From JBBDJG01 sp040880005 (lineage in GTDB: Bacteria > Actinomycetota > Thermoleophilia > Solirubrobacterales > JBBDJG01): DNA of 64,000 nt. The number at the start of each line of letters is the position of its first letter. Position 1 is the stretch's first letter. The stretch lies in assembly GCA_040880005.1 (NCBI GenBank), contig JBBDJG010000010.1:88312-152311 (forward strand), read 5' to 3'. The position numbers and the translations under genes were made by a program. The notes beneath the pieces are model-generated. The model saw nothing but the letters and a program-made list of their open reading frames with translations. It was not told the origin of the DNA and did not search any database. Shown one piece after another: positions 47,875 to 58,112 of this stretch.

Positions 47875-49008
47875 ATGAAGACGCGGGCCGTTGTGCTGGG
47901 AGCGGGTTTTGGGGGTCTCGAGCTGACCACCATGTTGTCGGAGGCGCTCGGCGACGACGTCGACGTGACGCTGATCGACAAGAACGACGCGTTCACGTTC
48001 GGATTCTCCAAGCTCGACGTGATGTTCGGCCGGAAGAAGCCCGACGCGGTCCGCAACGCATACAGTGACATCGCAAAGCCCGGCGTGCGCTTCCTGCAGC
48101 AGACGATCACGGAGATCGAACCCGAAGCGCGACGTGTGACCACCGACGGCGGCGTCCACGAGGCCGACATCCTGGTGGTGGCGCTCGGAGCCGACTATGA
48201 CCTGGCCGCCACGCCGGGGCTCGCCGAGGGTGGCAACGAGTTCTACTCAACGCAAGGGGCCGAGCGGCTGGGCGAGTTGCTTCCCACCTTCTCGAAGGGT
48301 CGAGCAATCGTCGGTGTCTGCGCGGCGCCGTTCAAATGCCCGCCGGCGCCGAGCGAGGCCGCGTTGCTGCTGCACGACTACCTGTCCGACCGGGGCGTTC
48401 GCGGCGATTGCGAGATCTCCATCGTGATCCCGTTCGACACCCCGGTTCCTCCGTCACCCGACACCTCCCGCGCGCTGGTCGCCGCCTTCGCCGAGCGCGA
48501 CATCACGTTCGTCGCCGGCCTCCGCGTCGGCTCGCTCGACCCGGCACGCCGCGTCGCCGTGCTCGACGACGGCAGCGAAATGCCCTACGACCTCTTCCTC
48601 GGCGTTCCGAAGCACTGCGTTCCCGACGTGGTCGCAGCCGCCGGCATGATCGAAGATCGCTGGGTGCCAGTGAACCCGAAGACGCTGGAGACACGGTTTC
48701 CAGGTGTGTACGCGGTCGGGGACGTCGCGGATGTCGGAACGCCGAAGGCGGGAGTGTTCGCCGAAGGAACGGCGCGAGTAGTCGCCGATTCGGTGATCGC
48801 TCGCCTGCAAAGCGGCGAGCAGCCCGGCGGCTACGACGGACGCGGCTCCTGCTACATCGAGTTCGGCGCCGGCCGCGTCGGCCGCGTCGATGTGGATTTC
48901 TTCTCGGGGCCAAAGCCCACCGGAACTTTCAGCGAGCCGTCCGAGGCGCTCGTCGCCGAGAAGCAGCACTTCGGCTCGAGCCGCCGCGCCCGCTGGTTCA
49001 ACCGCTGA
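47875..49008 (+). CDS. FAD-dependent oxidoreductase, sulfide:quinone reductase-like
   Basis: 377 residues. FAD-binding VVLGAGFGGLELTTMLSEAL at the N-terminus; AVGDVADVGTPKAGVFAEG near the C-terminus binds the flavin. GVCAAPFKCPPAPSEAALLL holds two cysteines in the middle, as in the SQR/FCSD group, and PTGTFSEPSEAL closes. It probably moves electrons from sulfide or another donor to quinone or a partner; the full three-Cys set of true SQR is not evident, so the substrate is open. Probably a leaderless transcript. Confidence 0.82.
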   Translation: MKTRAVVLGAGFGGLELTTMLSEALGDDVDVTLIDKNDAFTFGFSKLDVMFGRKKPDAVRNAYSDIAKPGVRFLQQTITEIEPEARRVTTDGGVHEADILVVALGADYDLAATPGLAEGGNEFYSTQGAERLGELLPTFSKGRAIVGVCAAPFKCPPAPSEAALLLHDYLSDRGVRGDCEISIVIPFDTPVPPSPDTSRALVAAFAERDITFVAGLRVGSLDPARRVAVLDDGSEMPYDLFLGVPKHCVPDVVAAAGMIEDRWVPVNPKTLETRFPGVYAVGDVADVGTPKAGVFAEGTARVVADSVIARLQSGEQPGGYDGRGSCYIEFGAGRVGRVDVDFFSGPKPTGTFSEPSEALVAEKQHFGSSRRARWFNR

Positions 49009-49022
49009 CCCGCCCGTCACGC

Positions 49023-50543
<1,521 letters not shown>

Positions 50544-50572
50544 CGCAACCTGTCGCTCGCGCAGTTGCCCGC

Positions 50573-50920
50573 TCAACCTCGTCTCATCAGTCCGAACGGA
50601 CTTCCCTCCGAGTCCTTGCAGATCGCCCACCGCTCGCCCGGATGAACGATCTTGCCGCCGAGCGCTTCGACCTGATCGAGCGCGGCCGCCAGATCGCGGA
50701 CCGCGAAGTAGGGAAGCGAGAAAGAGTCGCCGGGACCCTGCCCGCGTCGATGAATGCCAACGGCGGGCGTTTCGGAGCGGGTCTGCCAGCCCTCCCCTTC
50801 TTCACCGGAGCGGTCCGCCAGCTCACCTCCGAGCAACCCGGACCAGAAGCGCCGTGCGCGCTCAGGGTCATCGGCGGGAAATTCGATCAATAACGGGGCG
50901 GCGCCTGGCACAGGCGACAC
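50573..50920 (-). CDS. VOC-family (glyoxalase-like) protein
   Basis: About 115 residues, one VOC module. LLIEFPADDPERARRFWSGL, then YFAVRDLAAALDQVEALGGK and GERWAICKDSEGSPFGLM are the glyoxalase/bleomycin-resistance pattern. Two such halves normally build one metal site, so it likely works as a dimer. Function unknown. Starts are GTG at 50920 or 50911; the gene lies just upstream of the glycosyltransferase. Confidence 0.8.
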   Translation of the reverse strand: MSPVPGAAPLLIEFPADDPERARRFWSGLLGGELADRSGEEGEGWQTRSETPAVGIHRRGQGPGDSFSLPYFAVRDLAAALDQVEALGGKIVHPGERWAICKDSEGSPFGLMRRG

Positions 50921-50960
50921 GATAGCCGGGGCTGGGGTCTCGGCGTCCGGGTCGCAGGCG

Positions 50961-51422
50961 TCAGCCGATCTTCGGCTCGAGCGCAAGCGAGCCGAAGCAC
51001 TGGCCGTCACTGGTTTCGACCGTTATCAAGGCGCTCGAGCGCTTGCGGCCACGGAAGTGGATTCCGACATCGACCACGCCCTGACGGCCGATGTCGTCCT
51101 CCGTCAGGCGAAGGCTTGCTTCCCAGTGCCTAGATCGGCCGCGGCCGCGCAACACGATCCGATCGTCGACAGTCCCTCTCCCGTAGGTGAACGCGGAGTT
51201 GACGCCGCCGCAGCTCAAGGTGATGCCGCCGTCGATGTCGACGACCCTGCGGTTTCGGACCGTGAACAGCAGATACTGCGTCGCCCCGTCGGTGTCGCTC
51301 CAAGGTCCGCTCTTGGGTGCGGTCGGTTGGCGCGCGCTGGTCCCGGGCGCGAACACCATGACGCACGCAAGCAGCGCAATTGCAGAGAGAGCCATGCTCA
51401 TGGGACGACGTAGGCGAGGCAT
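50961..51422 (-). CDS. Secreted hypothetical protein
   Basis: 153 residues with a signal peptide (MALSAIALLACVMVFAPGTS). The mature part is beta-rich (WSDTDGATQYLLFTVRNRR, GGITLSCGGVNSAFTYGRG) and has two cysteines that could pair. I do not recognise the family; the strand pattern suggests a small beta-sandwich. Convergence with no gene; divergent from the M1 peptidase across about 160 bases. Confidence 0.65.
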   Translation of the reverse strand: MPRLRRPMSMALSAIALLACVMVFAPGTSARQPTAPKSGPWSDTDGATQYLLFTVRNRRVVDIDGGITLSCGGVNSAFTYGRGTVDDRIVLRGRGRSRHWEASLRLTEDDIGRQGVVDVGIHFRGRKRSSALITVETSDGQCFGSLALEPKIG

Positions 51423-51584
51423 CGGAGATCTTTCCTCGCATCGACTGTGGAGACGTCGAGCGCGAGCAACCCGGAGGCCGCCTCATACTGACGTCCAGGC
51501 TCGTCGCAGCGCTACCACGCGTAGCCGAGGACCTGGGCGATTGGGTACTTAGAACTGGCGGGAAGCACCGTCCGTCAGCGTACG

Positions 51585-53045
51585 ATGCCTCAAATGGGGT
51601 ACGAGAGACGGGAAACGGCGAGGCAAACGTCGGCGCTGCGTCTTTCGCAATCGGGGTGTCTGCTCACGCTCACGCTGCTCGTCCTCGCCTTACTCGCGTC
51701 CCCCGCCCGAACGGCGAGCCTGGGTGATCCCTACTACCCGAAGCTCGGCAATCGCGGATATGACGTCTCCGCGTACGACATCGCGCTGACCTACAACCCG
51801 GCGCGGAGCACGATCGCCGGAGCAACCACGATCGTCGCGACCTCGACATCGCCGCTGAGCGAAGTCGCGCTCGACTTTGCGCGCTTCCGCGTCGGTCAGG
51901 TCACCGTCGATGGCGTCGATGCCGCTTCACGACTGGTTCACGGGAAACTCGTCGTTGTGCCAGCCACACCGCTTGCTGCCGGCGTCGTCTTCACGATTCG
52001 GGTTCCGTACCGGGGAACTCCGCGCGCGATCAACGACCCCTCCGCCCCGTCCAGGATCGGCTGGATTGGCCGCGGGGATCTCACCTACGTCGTGTCGGAA
52101 CCGTCGGGCGCCCACACCTGGTTTCCGGTCAACGACCACCCCTCCGACAAAGCCACCTACGAGATTCGGGTCACCGTCCCGAGCCGTCTCAAGGCGCTTT
52201 CGAACGGCAGGCTCCTGGGAAGCGCGCCGGCGGGGGCCGGACTGACCACCTGGAGCTGGTCCGAGAGCGCTCCGATGGCCTCCTACCTGGCAACCGTAGT
52301 GATCGGTCGCTACAAGATCGCCGAACAGCCGGGGCCAACTGGCGTGCCGATCCTCAACGCTTACTACAAGCGTCCCTCTCGCACCGAGCGACGCGTGCTC
52401 TCCAAGGGGGTTCCGAGAATCATCAGGTACTTCTCGGGCCTTTTTGGCACGTATCCGTTCGACTCCGTGGGAGTAATCGTGCTGCCCGACGTGGGCCCGC
52501 TTGCGATCGAGACCCAGACGCGGCCGCTGATCTCCTCCCGGTTGATCAGGTCGGACCGCTACGACGTCCTCGCGCACGAGCTGGCTCATCAGTGGTTCGG
52601 CGACGCCGTGTCGCCCGCCACCTGGCGCGACATCTGGCTCAACGAAGGGTTCGCCACCTACGCCGACTGGCTCTGGCAAGCGCACGCCGGCGGCGTACCG
52701 ATTCGCCGCCAGATCCGGTTCACCTACGACTACCTACGCGGAGCGCTCGACATCCCGCCGGCGAACCCCGGGGCGAAGCACCTCTTTGGCACCAGCGTCT
52801 ATTTCCGGGGCGCACTTGCGCTGCAAGCGCTGCGCAATCGGGTTGGCGACCGGGCCTTTTTCGCGATCTTCCGCGAGTGGGTGGATCGCTACAAAGGCGG
52901 GGTGGCGACAACCGCGCAGTTCATCACGCTCGCGGAACAGATCGCAGGTCGCCCACTCGCGTCGCGGCTTCGTCCTTGGCTGTACGCGCGCAGGCTGCCG
53001 TCGAGAGAGCGCTTAGCGTGGCAAGGCGGTCGAGACACGGATTGA
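51585..53045 (+). CDS. Secreted M1-family metallopeptidase
   Basis: 486 residues. Signal peptide (about 20-40). Zinc motif HELAHQWFG with the second Glu in WLNEGFATYADW gives HExxH-x18-E. The usual GAMEN substrate loop is replaced by PLAIETQTRPLISSR, as in some bacterial M1 branches. The N-terminal beta domain (YDVSAYDIALTYNPARS) is normal for M1. Length lacks the C-terminal helical domain of large aminopeptidases. Probably trims peptides outside the cell. Confidence 0.88.
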   Translation: MPQMGYERRETARQTSALRLSQSGCLLTLTLLVLALLASPARTASLGDPYYPKLGNRGYDVSAYDIALTYNPARSTIAGATTIVATSTSPLSEVALDFARFRVGQVTVDGVDAASRLVHGKLVVVPATPLAAGVVFTIRVPYRGTPRAINDPSAPSRIGWIGRGDLTYVVSEPSGAHTWFPVNDHPSDKATYEIRVTVPSRLKALSNGRLLGSAPAGAGLTTWSWSESAPMASYLATVVIGRYKIAEQPGPTGVPILNAYYKRPSRTERRVLSKGVPRIIRYFSGLFGTYPFDSVGVIVLPDVGPLAIETQTRPLISSRLIRSDRYDVLAHELAHQWFGDAVSPATWRDIWLNEGFATYADWLWQAHAGGVPIRRQIRFTYDYLRGALDIPPANPGAKHLFGTSVYFRGALALQALRNRVGDRAFFAIFREWVDRYKGGVATTAQFITLAEQIAGRPLASRLRPWLYARRLPSRERLAWQGGRDTD

Positions 53046-53106
53046 GCCGGGCGGCATGGGCGTTTAGTATCTCCGATCGGCGAGCGAGTTGGAGGAGCTG
53101 ACAGCG

Positions 53107-54930
53107 ATGGAGCCGGTGGCAAGCGAGCAAAGCAGCGTGGCCGGGGCGCGGCCAAAGGCGCTCGAGGCGACGACGATGTGCGAAGCGTTCCAGATCACGG
53201 CCGCCGAGCATGCCGAGCGCCCCGCATTGCGCTTGAAGGACAGCGACTACGAGGCCAGTTGGGCGGACTACGCCGGCACCGTGCGGCGGCGGGCAGCCGC
53301 CTTCGCCCAGCTAGGCATTGGTCGCGGCGACGTCGTCGGCTTGATGCTCGTGAACCGTCCCGCCATGCACCTCTTCGACGCGGCCGCCATGCATCTCGGA
53401 GCGACCTGCTTCTCGATCTACAACACTTCCTCCCCAGAGCAGATCGAGTATTTGCTCTCCGATGCCGCCAACCGGGTGCTCGTCACGGAGCAGGCGTTTG
53501 TCGAGCGCGTACTGGCGGCGCGCGATCGCGTCGACACACTGGAGCACGTGGTCGTGGTCGACGGCGACGCCTCCGAAGGCACGATGTCGCTCGAGATGTT
53601 CGAAGCGCTCGGCGCCGCCGACTTCGATTTCGAGGCCGCGTGGCGCGCGGTCGAGCCGGATGACGTGTTGACCCTTATCTACACGTCCGGCACCACCGGT
53701 CCGCCCAAAGGTGTCCAACTCACCCACGACAACATGATGAGTGTGTGGCGCGCGCTCGACCAGATCTACCCGATCACGCCAGGCGGGCGATCGATCTCGT
53801 TCCTTCCCACTGCCCACATCGCCGATCGCTGGGCCAACCACTACTCGTCGATGGTGCTCGGCAACACGGTCCACTGCTGCCCGAACCCGCGTGAGATGGT
53901 GGCCTACTCGATCGAAGTGCGCCCCACGATCTGGGGAGGCGTACCGCGGATCTGGGAGAAGCTCAAGGCGGCATTGGAGGCCGGTTTCGCCGCAGAGACC
54001 GACGAGTCCAAGCGGCAAGCCGCCGAATGGGCTCTCGACGTCGGGCTCGAGCGCGCCCGTGCCAAGCAGCAAGGCCCGGTGCCCGCGGGCCTCGAGACCG
54101 AGTGGCGCAAGGCGGACGAGCTGGTCTTCGCCGGAATCCGCGCTTCGCTCGGGCTCGACCAGGTGGAGCTGTTCGCGGTCGGGGCTGCTCCCACCCCGCC
54201 GGAGGTGGTCCTGTTCTTCGACGCGATCGGCATCGAGATCGCCGAGCTGTGGGGTCTGTCGGAAACCACGGCCTGCACCACGATCAATCCGCCCGGGGCG
54301 ATCCGCGTCGGCACCGTCGGAAAGCCGATCCCGGGCGTGGAGGTTGAGCTGGCCGAAGACGGAGAGATCCTGGTGCGCGGTTCAGTCGTCATGAAGGGCT
54401 ACCGGAACCTGCCCGACAAGACGGCCGAGGCGATCGACGAGCACGGCTGGTTCCGCACCGGCGACATCGGCCAGTTCGATGACGATGGGTACCTGCGCAT
54501 CGTGGACCGCAAGAAGGAGCTGATCATCAACGCGGCCGGAAAGAACATGTCGCCCGCCAACATCGAGGCCAAGCTCAAGACCGCAAGCTCCTTGGTCGCG
54601 CACGCTGTCGCGATCGGCGATCGGCAATCCTACAACGTCGCCCTGATCGTGCTCGACCCGGACGGCTGCGCAGCGTTCGCAGCCGCCAACGGCCTCGCCG
54701 ACTCCTCCCCCGCCTCGATGGCCGGCCAGCATGTCGTCGAGGAGGAGATCGCGGGCGCCGTCGAACGAGCCAACGCGCGGATCTCGCGCGTGGAGCAGAT
54801 CAAGAAGTTCACCATCGTGCCTGGCGAGTGGGAGCCGGGTGGCGACGAGCTAACGCCGACCGTGAAGCTCAAGCGCAAGCCGATCGCCGAGAAGTACGCA
54901 ACCGAGATCGAGGCTCTGTACGCGGGGTAA
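53107..54930 (+). CDS. AMP-dependent long-chain acyl-CoA synthetase
   Basis: 607 residues. Motifs in order: TLIYTSGTTGPPKGVQLTH (ATP loop), LWGLSETTACTTINPPG, GWFRTGDIGQFDDDGYLRIV and DRKKELIINAAGKNMSP (catalytic hinge). The layout and length match FadD15-type long-chain acyl-CoA synthetases. It makes acyl-CoA from fatty acids, ATP and CoA. ATG 53107 is preceded by GGAGGAG; TTG 53089 is an alternative. Confidence 0.92.
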   Translation: MEPVASEQSSVAGARPKALEATTMCEAFQITAAEHAERPALRLKDSDYEASWADYAGTVRRRAAAFAQLGIGRGDVVGLMLVNRPAMHLFDAAAMHLGATCFSIYNTSSPEQIEYLLSDAANRVLVTEQAFVERVLAARDRVDTLEHVVVVDGDASEGTMSLEMFEALGAADFDFEAAWRAVEPDDVLTLIYTSGTTGPPKGVQLTHDNMMSVWRALDQIYPITPGGRSISFLPTAHIADRWANHYSSMVLGNTVHCCPNPREMVAYSIEVRPTIWGGVPRIWEKLKAALEAGFAAETDESKRQAAEWALDVGLERARAKQQGPVPAGLETEWRKADELVFAGIRASLGLDQVELFAVGAAPTPPEVVLFFDAIGIEIAELWGLSETTACTTINPPGAIRVGTVGKPIPGVEVELAEDGEILVRGSVVMKGYRNLPDKTAEAIDEHGWFRTGDIGQFDDDGYLRIVDRKKELIINAAGKNMSPANIEAKLKTASSLVAHAVAIGDRQSYNVALIVLDPDGCAAFAAANGLADSSPASMAGQHVVEEEIAGAVERANARISRVEQIKKFTIVPGEWEPGGDELTPTVKLKRKPIAEKYATEIEALYAG

Positions 54931-54934
54931 CGCG

Positions 54935-55108
54935 TCACGAGGTCTGGTCAGACTGTTCGACGAGACATGCTTGGTAGCCGAGTAGGTAACCGCTCGCTAA
55001 TCCGATTTGTCCACCACCGAGATCCCGCAGATGACCGCGAGCCTTGGCAACGAGATCTCGCGCACGGTCCGGGTCGGGCGGAATGTCCTGAACTCTTGCC
55101 CGCGTCAT
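54935..55108 (-). CDS. Short HEPN-like protein paired with a nucleotidyltransferase
   Basis: 57 residues. It reads MTRARVQDIPPDPDRARDLV, then AKARGHLRDLGGGQIGLASG and YLLGYQACLVEQSDQTS. The helical start (ARDLVAKARGHLRDL) and the SGYLLGYQA helix resemble the first two helices of HEPN proteins, but the catalytic R-x4-H part is absent. ATGA overlap with the upstream nucleotidyltransferase shows coupled translation. It is either a truncated HEPN toxin or a small regulator. Easy to miss because of its size. Confidence 0.55.
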   Translation of the reverse strand: MTRARVQDIPPDPDRARDLVAKARGHLRDLGGGQIGLASGYLLGYQACLVEQSDQTS

Positions 55109-55701
55109 TGGGAGATCATGCTCTGGATATCACCTACCAAGGGAATGATCGGGCGCTCCGCGATCGACCGAACCACGCCCGATCGCCGGCGCAAGCGGTC
55201 GCGGAACTCTCGCCGGGTGAGCATGACGAGTTGGATGTCCCGTTGGGCGAGATCTTCAATCTTGCGCATCGCTTTGGCGAGCGCGGAGCGATCGAAGTTG
55301 CCCACCACGATCACGTCGATGTCGCTGCCAGCTTCGAGATCTCCTGCTGCCCATGACCCAAAGATCGCCGCGACCTCAACGCCGGATGTAGCTGCAAGGC
55401 GCTTGCTGAGTTCTGCCTCGACGCCGATCGATGCCTCGATCAACTCGCGCAGCGGTCCGTAGAGGGGCGAGTTCGCACAGGCGCGAAAGCGATGGATCCG
55501 CCCAAGCCGCTCGCGCTCAACCAACGATGCTCCCTCCAGCCGGTGCAGCTCGGCATGAAGCGTCGATGGCGCACCGCCGACAAGCTCCAGCAGGTCGCCG
55601 GCCGTCCACCAGCGTCGCGGGTTCTCAACCAGCAGCGTGACGAGACGGGCTTGGAGGTCCGATCGAAAAAGGGGCAGGAGCGCAGGTGCCTTTGTTCGCA
55701 T
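55105..55701 (-). CDS. HTH-fused MNT-type nucleotidyltransferase
   Basis: 198 residues. A winged helix (LQARLVTLLVENPRRWWTAG, LLELVGGAPSTLHAELHRL) precedes a pol-beta nucleotidyltransferase with GSWAAGDLEAGSDID, the G-S-x10-D-x-D motif of MNT antitoxins. Such enzymes can AMPylate and silence HEPN toxins. The next gene, overlapping by ATGA, is a short HEPN-like ORF. It may instead be a sensor or regulator. ATG 55701 chosen; ATG 55716 possible. Confidence 0.8.
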   Translation of the reverse strand: MRTKAPALLPLFRSDLQARLVTLLVENPRRWWTAGDLLELVGGAPSTLHAELHRLEGASLVERERLGRIHRFRACANSPLYGPLRELIEASIGVEAELSKRLAATSGVEVAAIFGSWAAGDLEAGSDIDVIVVGNFDRSALAKAMRKIEDLAQRDIQLVMLTRREFRDRLRRRSGVVRSIAERPIIPLVGDIQSMISQ

Positions 55702-55782
55702 AACTCGAATAATCATACGGCATAACCAAACGATCTCCTGAGCGCTGAACCGACGTTGCGCGAGCTTCCTCGTGCCCAACCG

Positions 55783-56517
55783 TCAGTACTCGGCGCGCAC
55801 GGTTCGCAGCGCCCCGGCGCCGAGAAAGGCGCCCAGCCACACGATCAGCGCGGTCGCCGCCAGTGCTATGGAGACGCTTGAATCGCCGCCGGTCAGCCGG
55901 CCGATCACGTTCGGCAGCATCAGATCGCCAAGCGTCTCGTTGACACTGTCGAGCGCCGCGAGCAGGTTCAGCCCGATCAGGTTCAGCACGAGCGAGACCG
56001 CGATCGCCGCCCCGATCGACCTCAGCAGAGCGCCGATCGCCATCGACACCAGGCTGTACGTCGCCAGTACCAGCATCAACTCCCAGACGAAGTCGAGAAT
56101 CGCTGCGGTCGTCACAGCCGTGAAATCTTCGAGCGGCAGCGCCAGCGACCCGACCACGGCGATCGCCATCGCCGGCCCGACGAACGCCAGTATCGCCGCG
56201 ATCAGCGCCGGCAGGCGCACTGCATACAACTCCATGCGTGGGCGACCGGTCATCGCCATGTAGCGGAAGGTGCCGTTGGCCATGTCCCAGGCGCCGGTCT
56301 GCGCTCCCATCAGAATCGCGAACACGACCGCCGGCAGGACGATCGCGCCCGTGAAATCCTCCAGCAGCTCCTTGCCGCCGGTGTATTCCTGCGGCTTCGA
56401 GCCGTGTACGACGAGCGACATCACAATCACCGCGATCGCGACCACGGTCGTCAGGATCACTGCGGTCAGGAACAACCCGCGGCGACGCACGATCTTCAGG
56501 TACTCCTGCTTGATCAC
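55783..56517 (-). CDS. ABC transporter permease
   Basis: 244 residues, six hydrophobic helices, of the ABC-2 exporter type (GLFLTAVILTTVVAIAVIVM at the first helix, then AWDMANGTFRYMAMTGRPRM in a cytosolic loop). It pairs with the ATPase encoded directly upstream; GTGA overlap. It probably exports a lipid or small peptide, or acts in drug resistance; the substrate is not shown. Confidence 0.85.
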   Translation of the reverse strand: MIKQEYLKIVRRRGLFLTAVILTTVVAIAVIVMSLVVHGSKPQEYTGGKELLEDFTGAIVLPAVVFAILMGAQTGAWDMANGTFRYMAMTGRPRMELYAVRLPALIAAILAFVGPAMAIAVVGSLALPLEDFTAVTTAAILDFVWELMLVLATYSLVSMAIGALLRSIGAAIAVSLVLNLIGLNLLAALDSVNETLGDLMLPNVIGRLTGGDSSVSIALAATALIVWLGAFLGAGALRTVRAEY

Positions 56518-57512
56518 GACGCGACCCCGGGAGGAGGAGGCGGTGGAGGGGGCGGCGAGTCCCGCTGCGGGGCACCGGCCTCGCTCGGCGTCGAGCCGGC
56601 GGTGATGTCCAGGTAGCGCCGCTCGAGCGACTGCTCGCTCTTGGCGAGCGCAGCAACGCCGATGCCGGCCTGTACCAGCGCACGGTTTATCGCGATCGCA
56701 GCCTCGCGGGTCGGATCGACTTCGACGACCAGCCTGTTGGATTCACCCGCCGCAACACCTCGAACAGCGGGCAGCTTCGTGAGCACGTCCCGGGCGCGAG
56801 CGGGATCGTCACAGTCAACCTCGATGCCGGTCTCGCCCGCGGCGATCAGCTCCTGAGTCGATCCCTCGATCACGACACGCCCGTGGTCGATGATCGCCAC
56901 GTAGTCACACATCTTCTGGACCTCGTCGAGCAGGTGCGAGGAGATGAACACGGTGCGGTTCTCCTGCTCGACCATCTCGCGCACCAGCAGGCGGAACTCG
57001 GCCATGCCGGCCGGGTCGAGCCCGTTGGTCGGCTCGTCTAGCACCAGCAGCTCGGGGTCGCACAGCAGCGCCCGCGCTAGCGCCAGCCTCTGCTTCATCC
57101 CCAGCGAGTAGTTCTTGACGCGCTCGTCGGCGCGCCCTTCCAACCTCACCCGTTCGAGCAGCCCCGGGATGCGCTCCACAGCCGCCGCATCGAGTAGCGC
57201 TCCCCAGGCTTCGAGGTTCCGGCGGCCAGTCATGAATGAGTAGAAGGCCGGCTCCTCGACGATCCCTCCGACGCTTGCGAGCGCTTGTTGCGTCTGTTCA
57301 CCGATAGCGTGGCCGCGCACACTGATCGAACCGCTGGTCGGCCGCGCTAGCCCGAGCATCATTCGGATCATCGTCGTCTTCCCGGCGCCGTTCGGCCCGA
57401 GGAATCCGAAACAGGTTCCCGCGGGCACCCGCAGCGCAACGTCATCGATCGCGGCGCGCGGCCCAAACCGCTTTGTCAGCCCCGTTGTCTCGATTACGAC
57501 CTGGTCGTTCAT
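56514..57512 (-). CDS. ABC transporter ATP-binding protein
   Basis: 332 residues. Walker A GPNGAGKTT, signature YSLGMKQRLALARALL, Walker B LLVLDEPTNGLDP and the switch His in VFISSHLLDEV are intact. Domain 1-220 is the ATPase; about 230-310 is the DUF4162-like accessory region of the DrrA type. The C-terminus ends in a run of nine prolines after SPP, unusual for this family. Operon with the permease. Confidence 0.92.
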   Translation of the reverse strand: MNDQVVIETTGLTKRFGPRAAIDDVALRVPAGTCFGFLGPNGAGKTTMIRMMLGLARPTSGSISVRGHAIGEQTQQALASVGGIVEEPAFYSFMTGRRNLEAWGALLDAAAVERIPGLLERVRLEGRADERVKNYSLGMKQRLALARALLCDPELLVLDEPTNGLDPAGMAEFRLLVREMVEQENRTVFISSHLLDEVQKMCDYVAIIDHGRVVIEGSTQELIAAGETGIEVDCDDPARARDVLTKLPAVRGVAAGESNRLVVEVDPTREAAIAINRALVQAGIGVAALAKSEQSLERRYLDITAGSTPSEAGAPQRDSPPPPPPPPPGVAS

Positions 57513-57536
57513 GCCTGACTCCAGTGAAAAGCCGAG

Positions 57537-58112
57537 CTACGAGCGCTTCTTGCGCGGCGGCTTCGACCATCCCTTCCCGGTAGCTCCATCGATCTCCTCG
57601 ACCCAGGCGTCGAGCACGCGGACGACATCATGGGCGTTCCGTCGAAGGATCTCCACCGCGTCCGCGATCTGTTGCGGCCTCACTTCGACGTAGTCGTGCT
57701 GTATCACGTTGCGCACGTCCGCCAGTCGCACCAGACGGTCGCGCTGTCGTAGCGAGATGACGCCGGCCTCGCGCAAGCGATCAAAGCTCTTTCCCGTGGT
57801 CTTCGCTGAAGGATGAGCAGCACGACCCGCCTCACGCAGACCGCGATCAACTATCTCGCTAACGAAGTTCACCAGCTTCTCGACCGCACGCTCGAGCGCG
57901 CCAACGTAGTTACGACGCTCGGGATCCCGAGACTCCAGCGCCGCGAGCACGTTCTCGCCGGTCAGGGGCTCGCCGATCATGGCCGCTGCGTGCAGCAGTG
58001 CCTCGTACGTCTTCGGAAGGGCCGCCAGTCGAGCATTGATCGCCGAACGGTCGGCGCTTAGCTTCCGGACCTGCCTCCTCCCGGTACGCGCTCGTCCCCG
58101 ATCGTCAGCCAT
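57537..58112 (-). CDS. HEPN ribonuclease toxin (HepT-like)
   Basis: 191 residues. The catalytic motif R-x4-H-x-Y is seen as RNVIQHDY (R134, H139, Y141), preceded by SFDRLREAGVISLRQRDRLV as in HepT. A 50-residue N-terminal extension (ADRSAINARLAALPKTYEAL) is longer than in standard HepT of about 140 residues. It likely cleaves RNA until modified by its antitoxin. ATG 58112 overlaps the MNT stop by one base (TGATG), the normal order antitoxin then toxin. Confidence 0.85.
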   Translation of the reverse strand: MADDRGRARTGRRQVRKLSADRSAINARLAALPKTYEALLHAAAMIGEPLTGENVLAALESRDPERRNYVGALERAVEKLVNFVSEIVDRGLREAGRAAHPSAKTTGKSFDRLREAGVISLRQRDRLVRLADVRNVIQHDYVEVRPQQIADAVEILRRNAHDVVRVLDAWVEEIDGATGKGWSKPPRKKRS

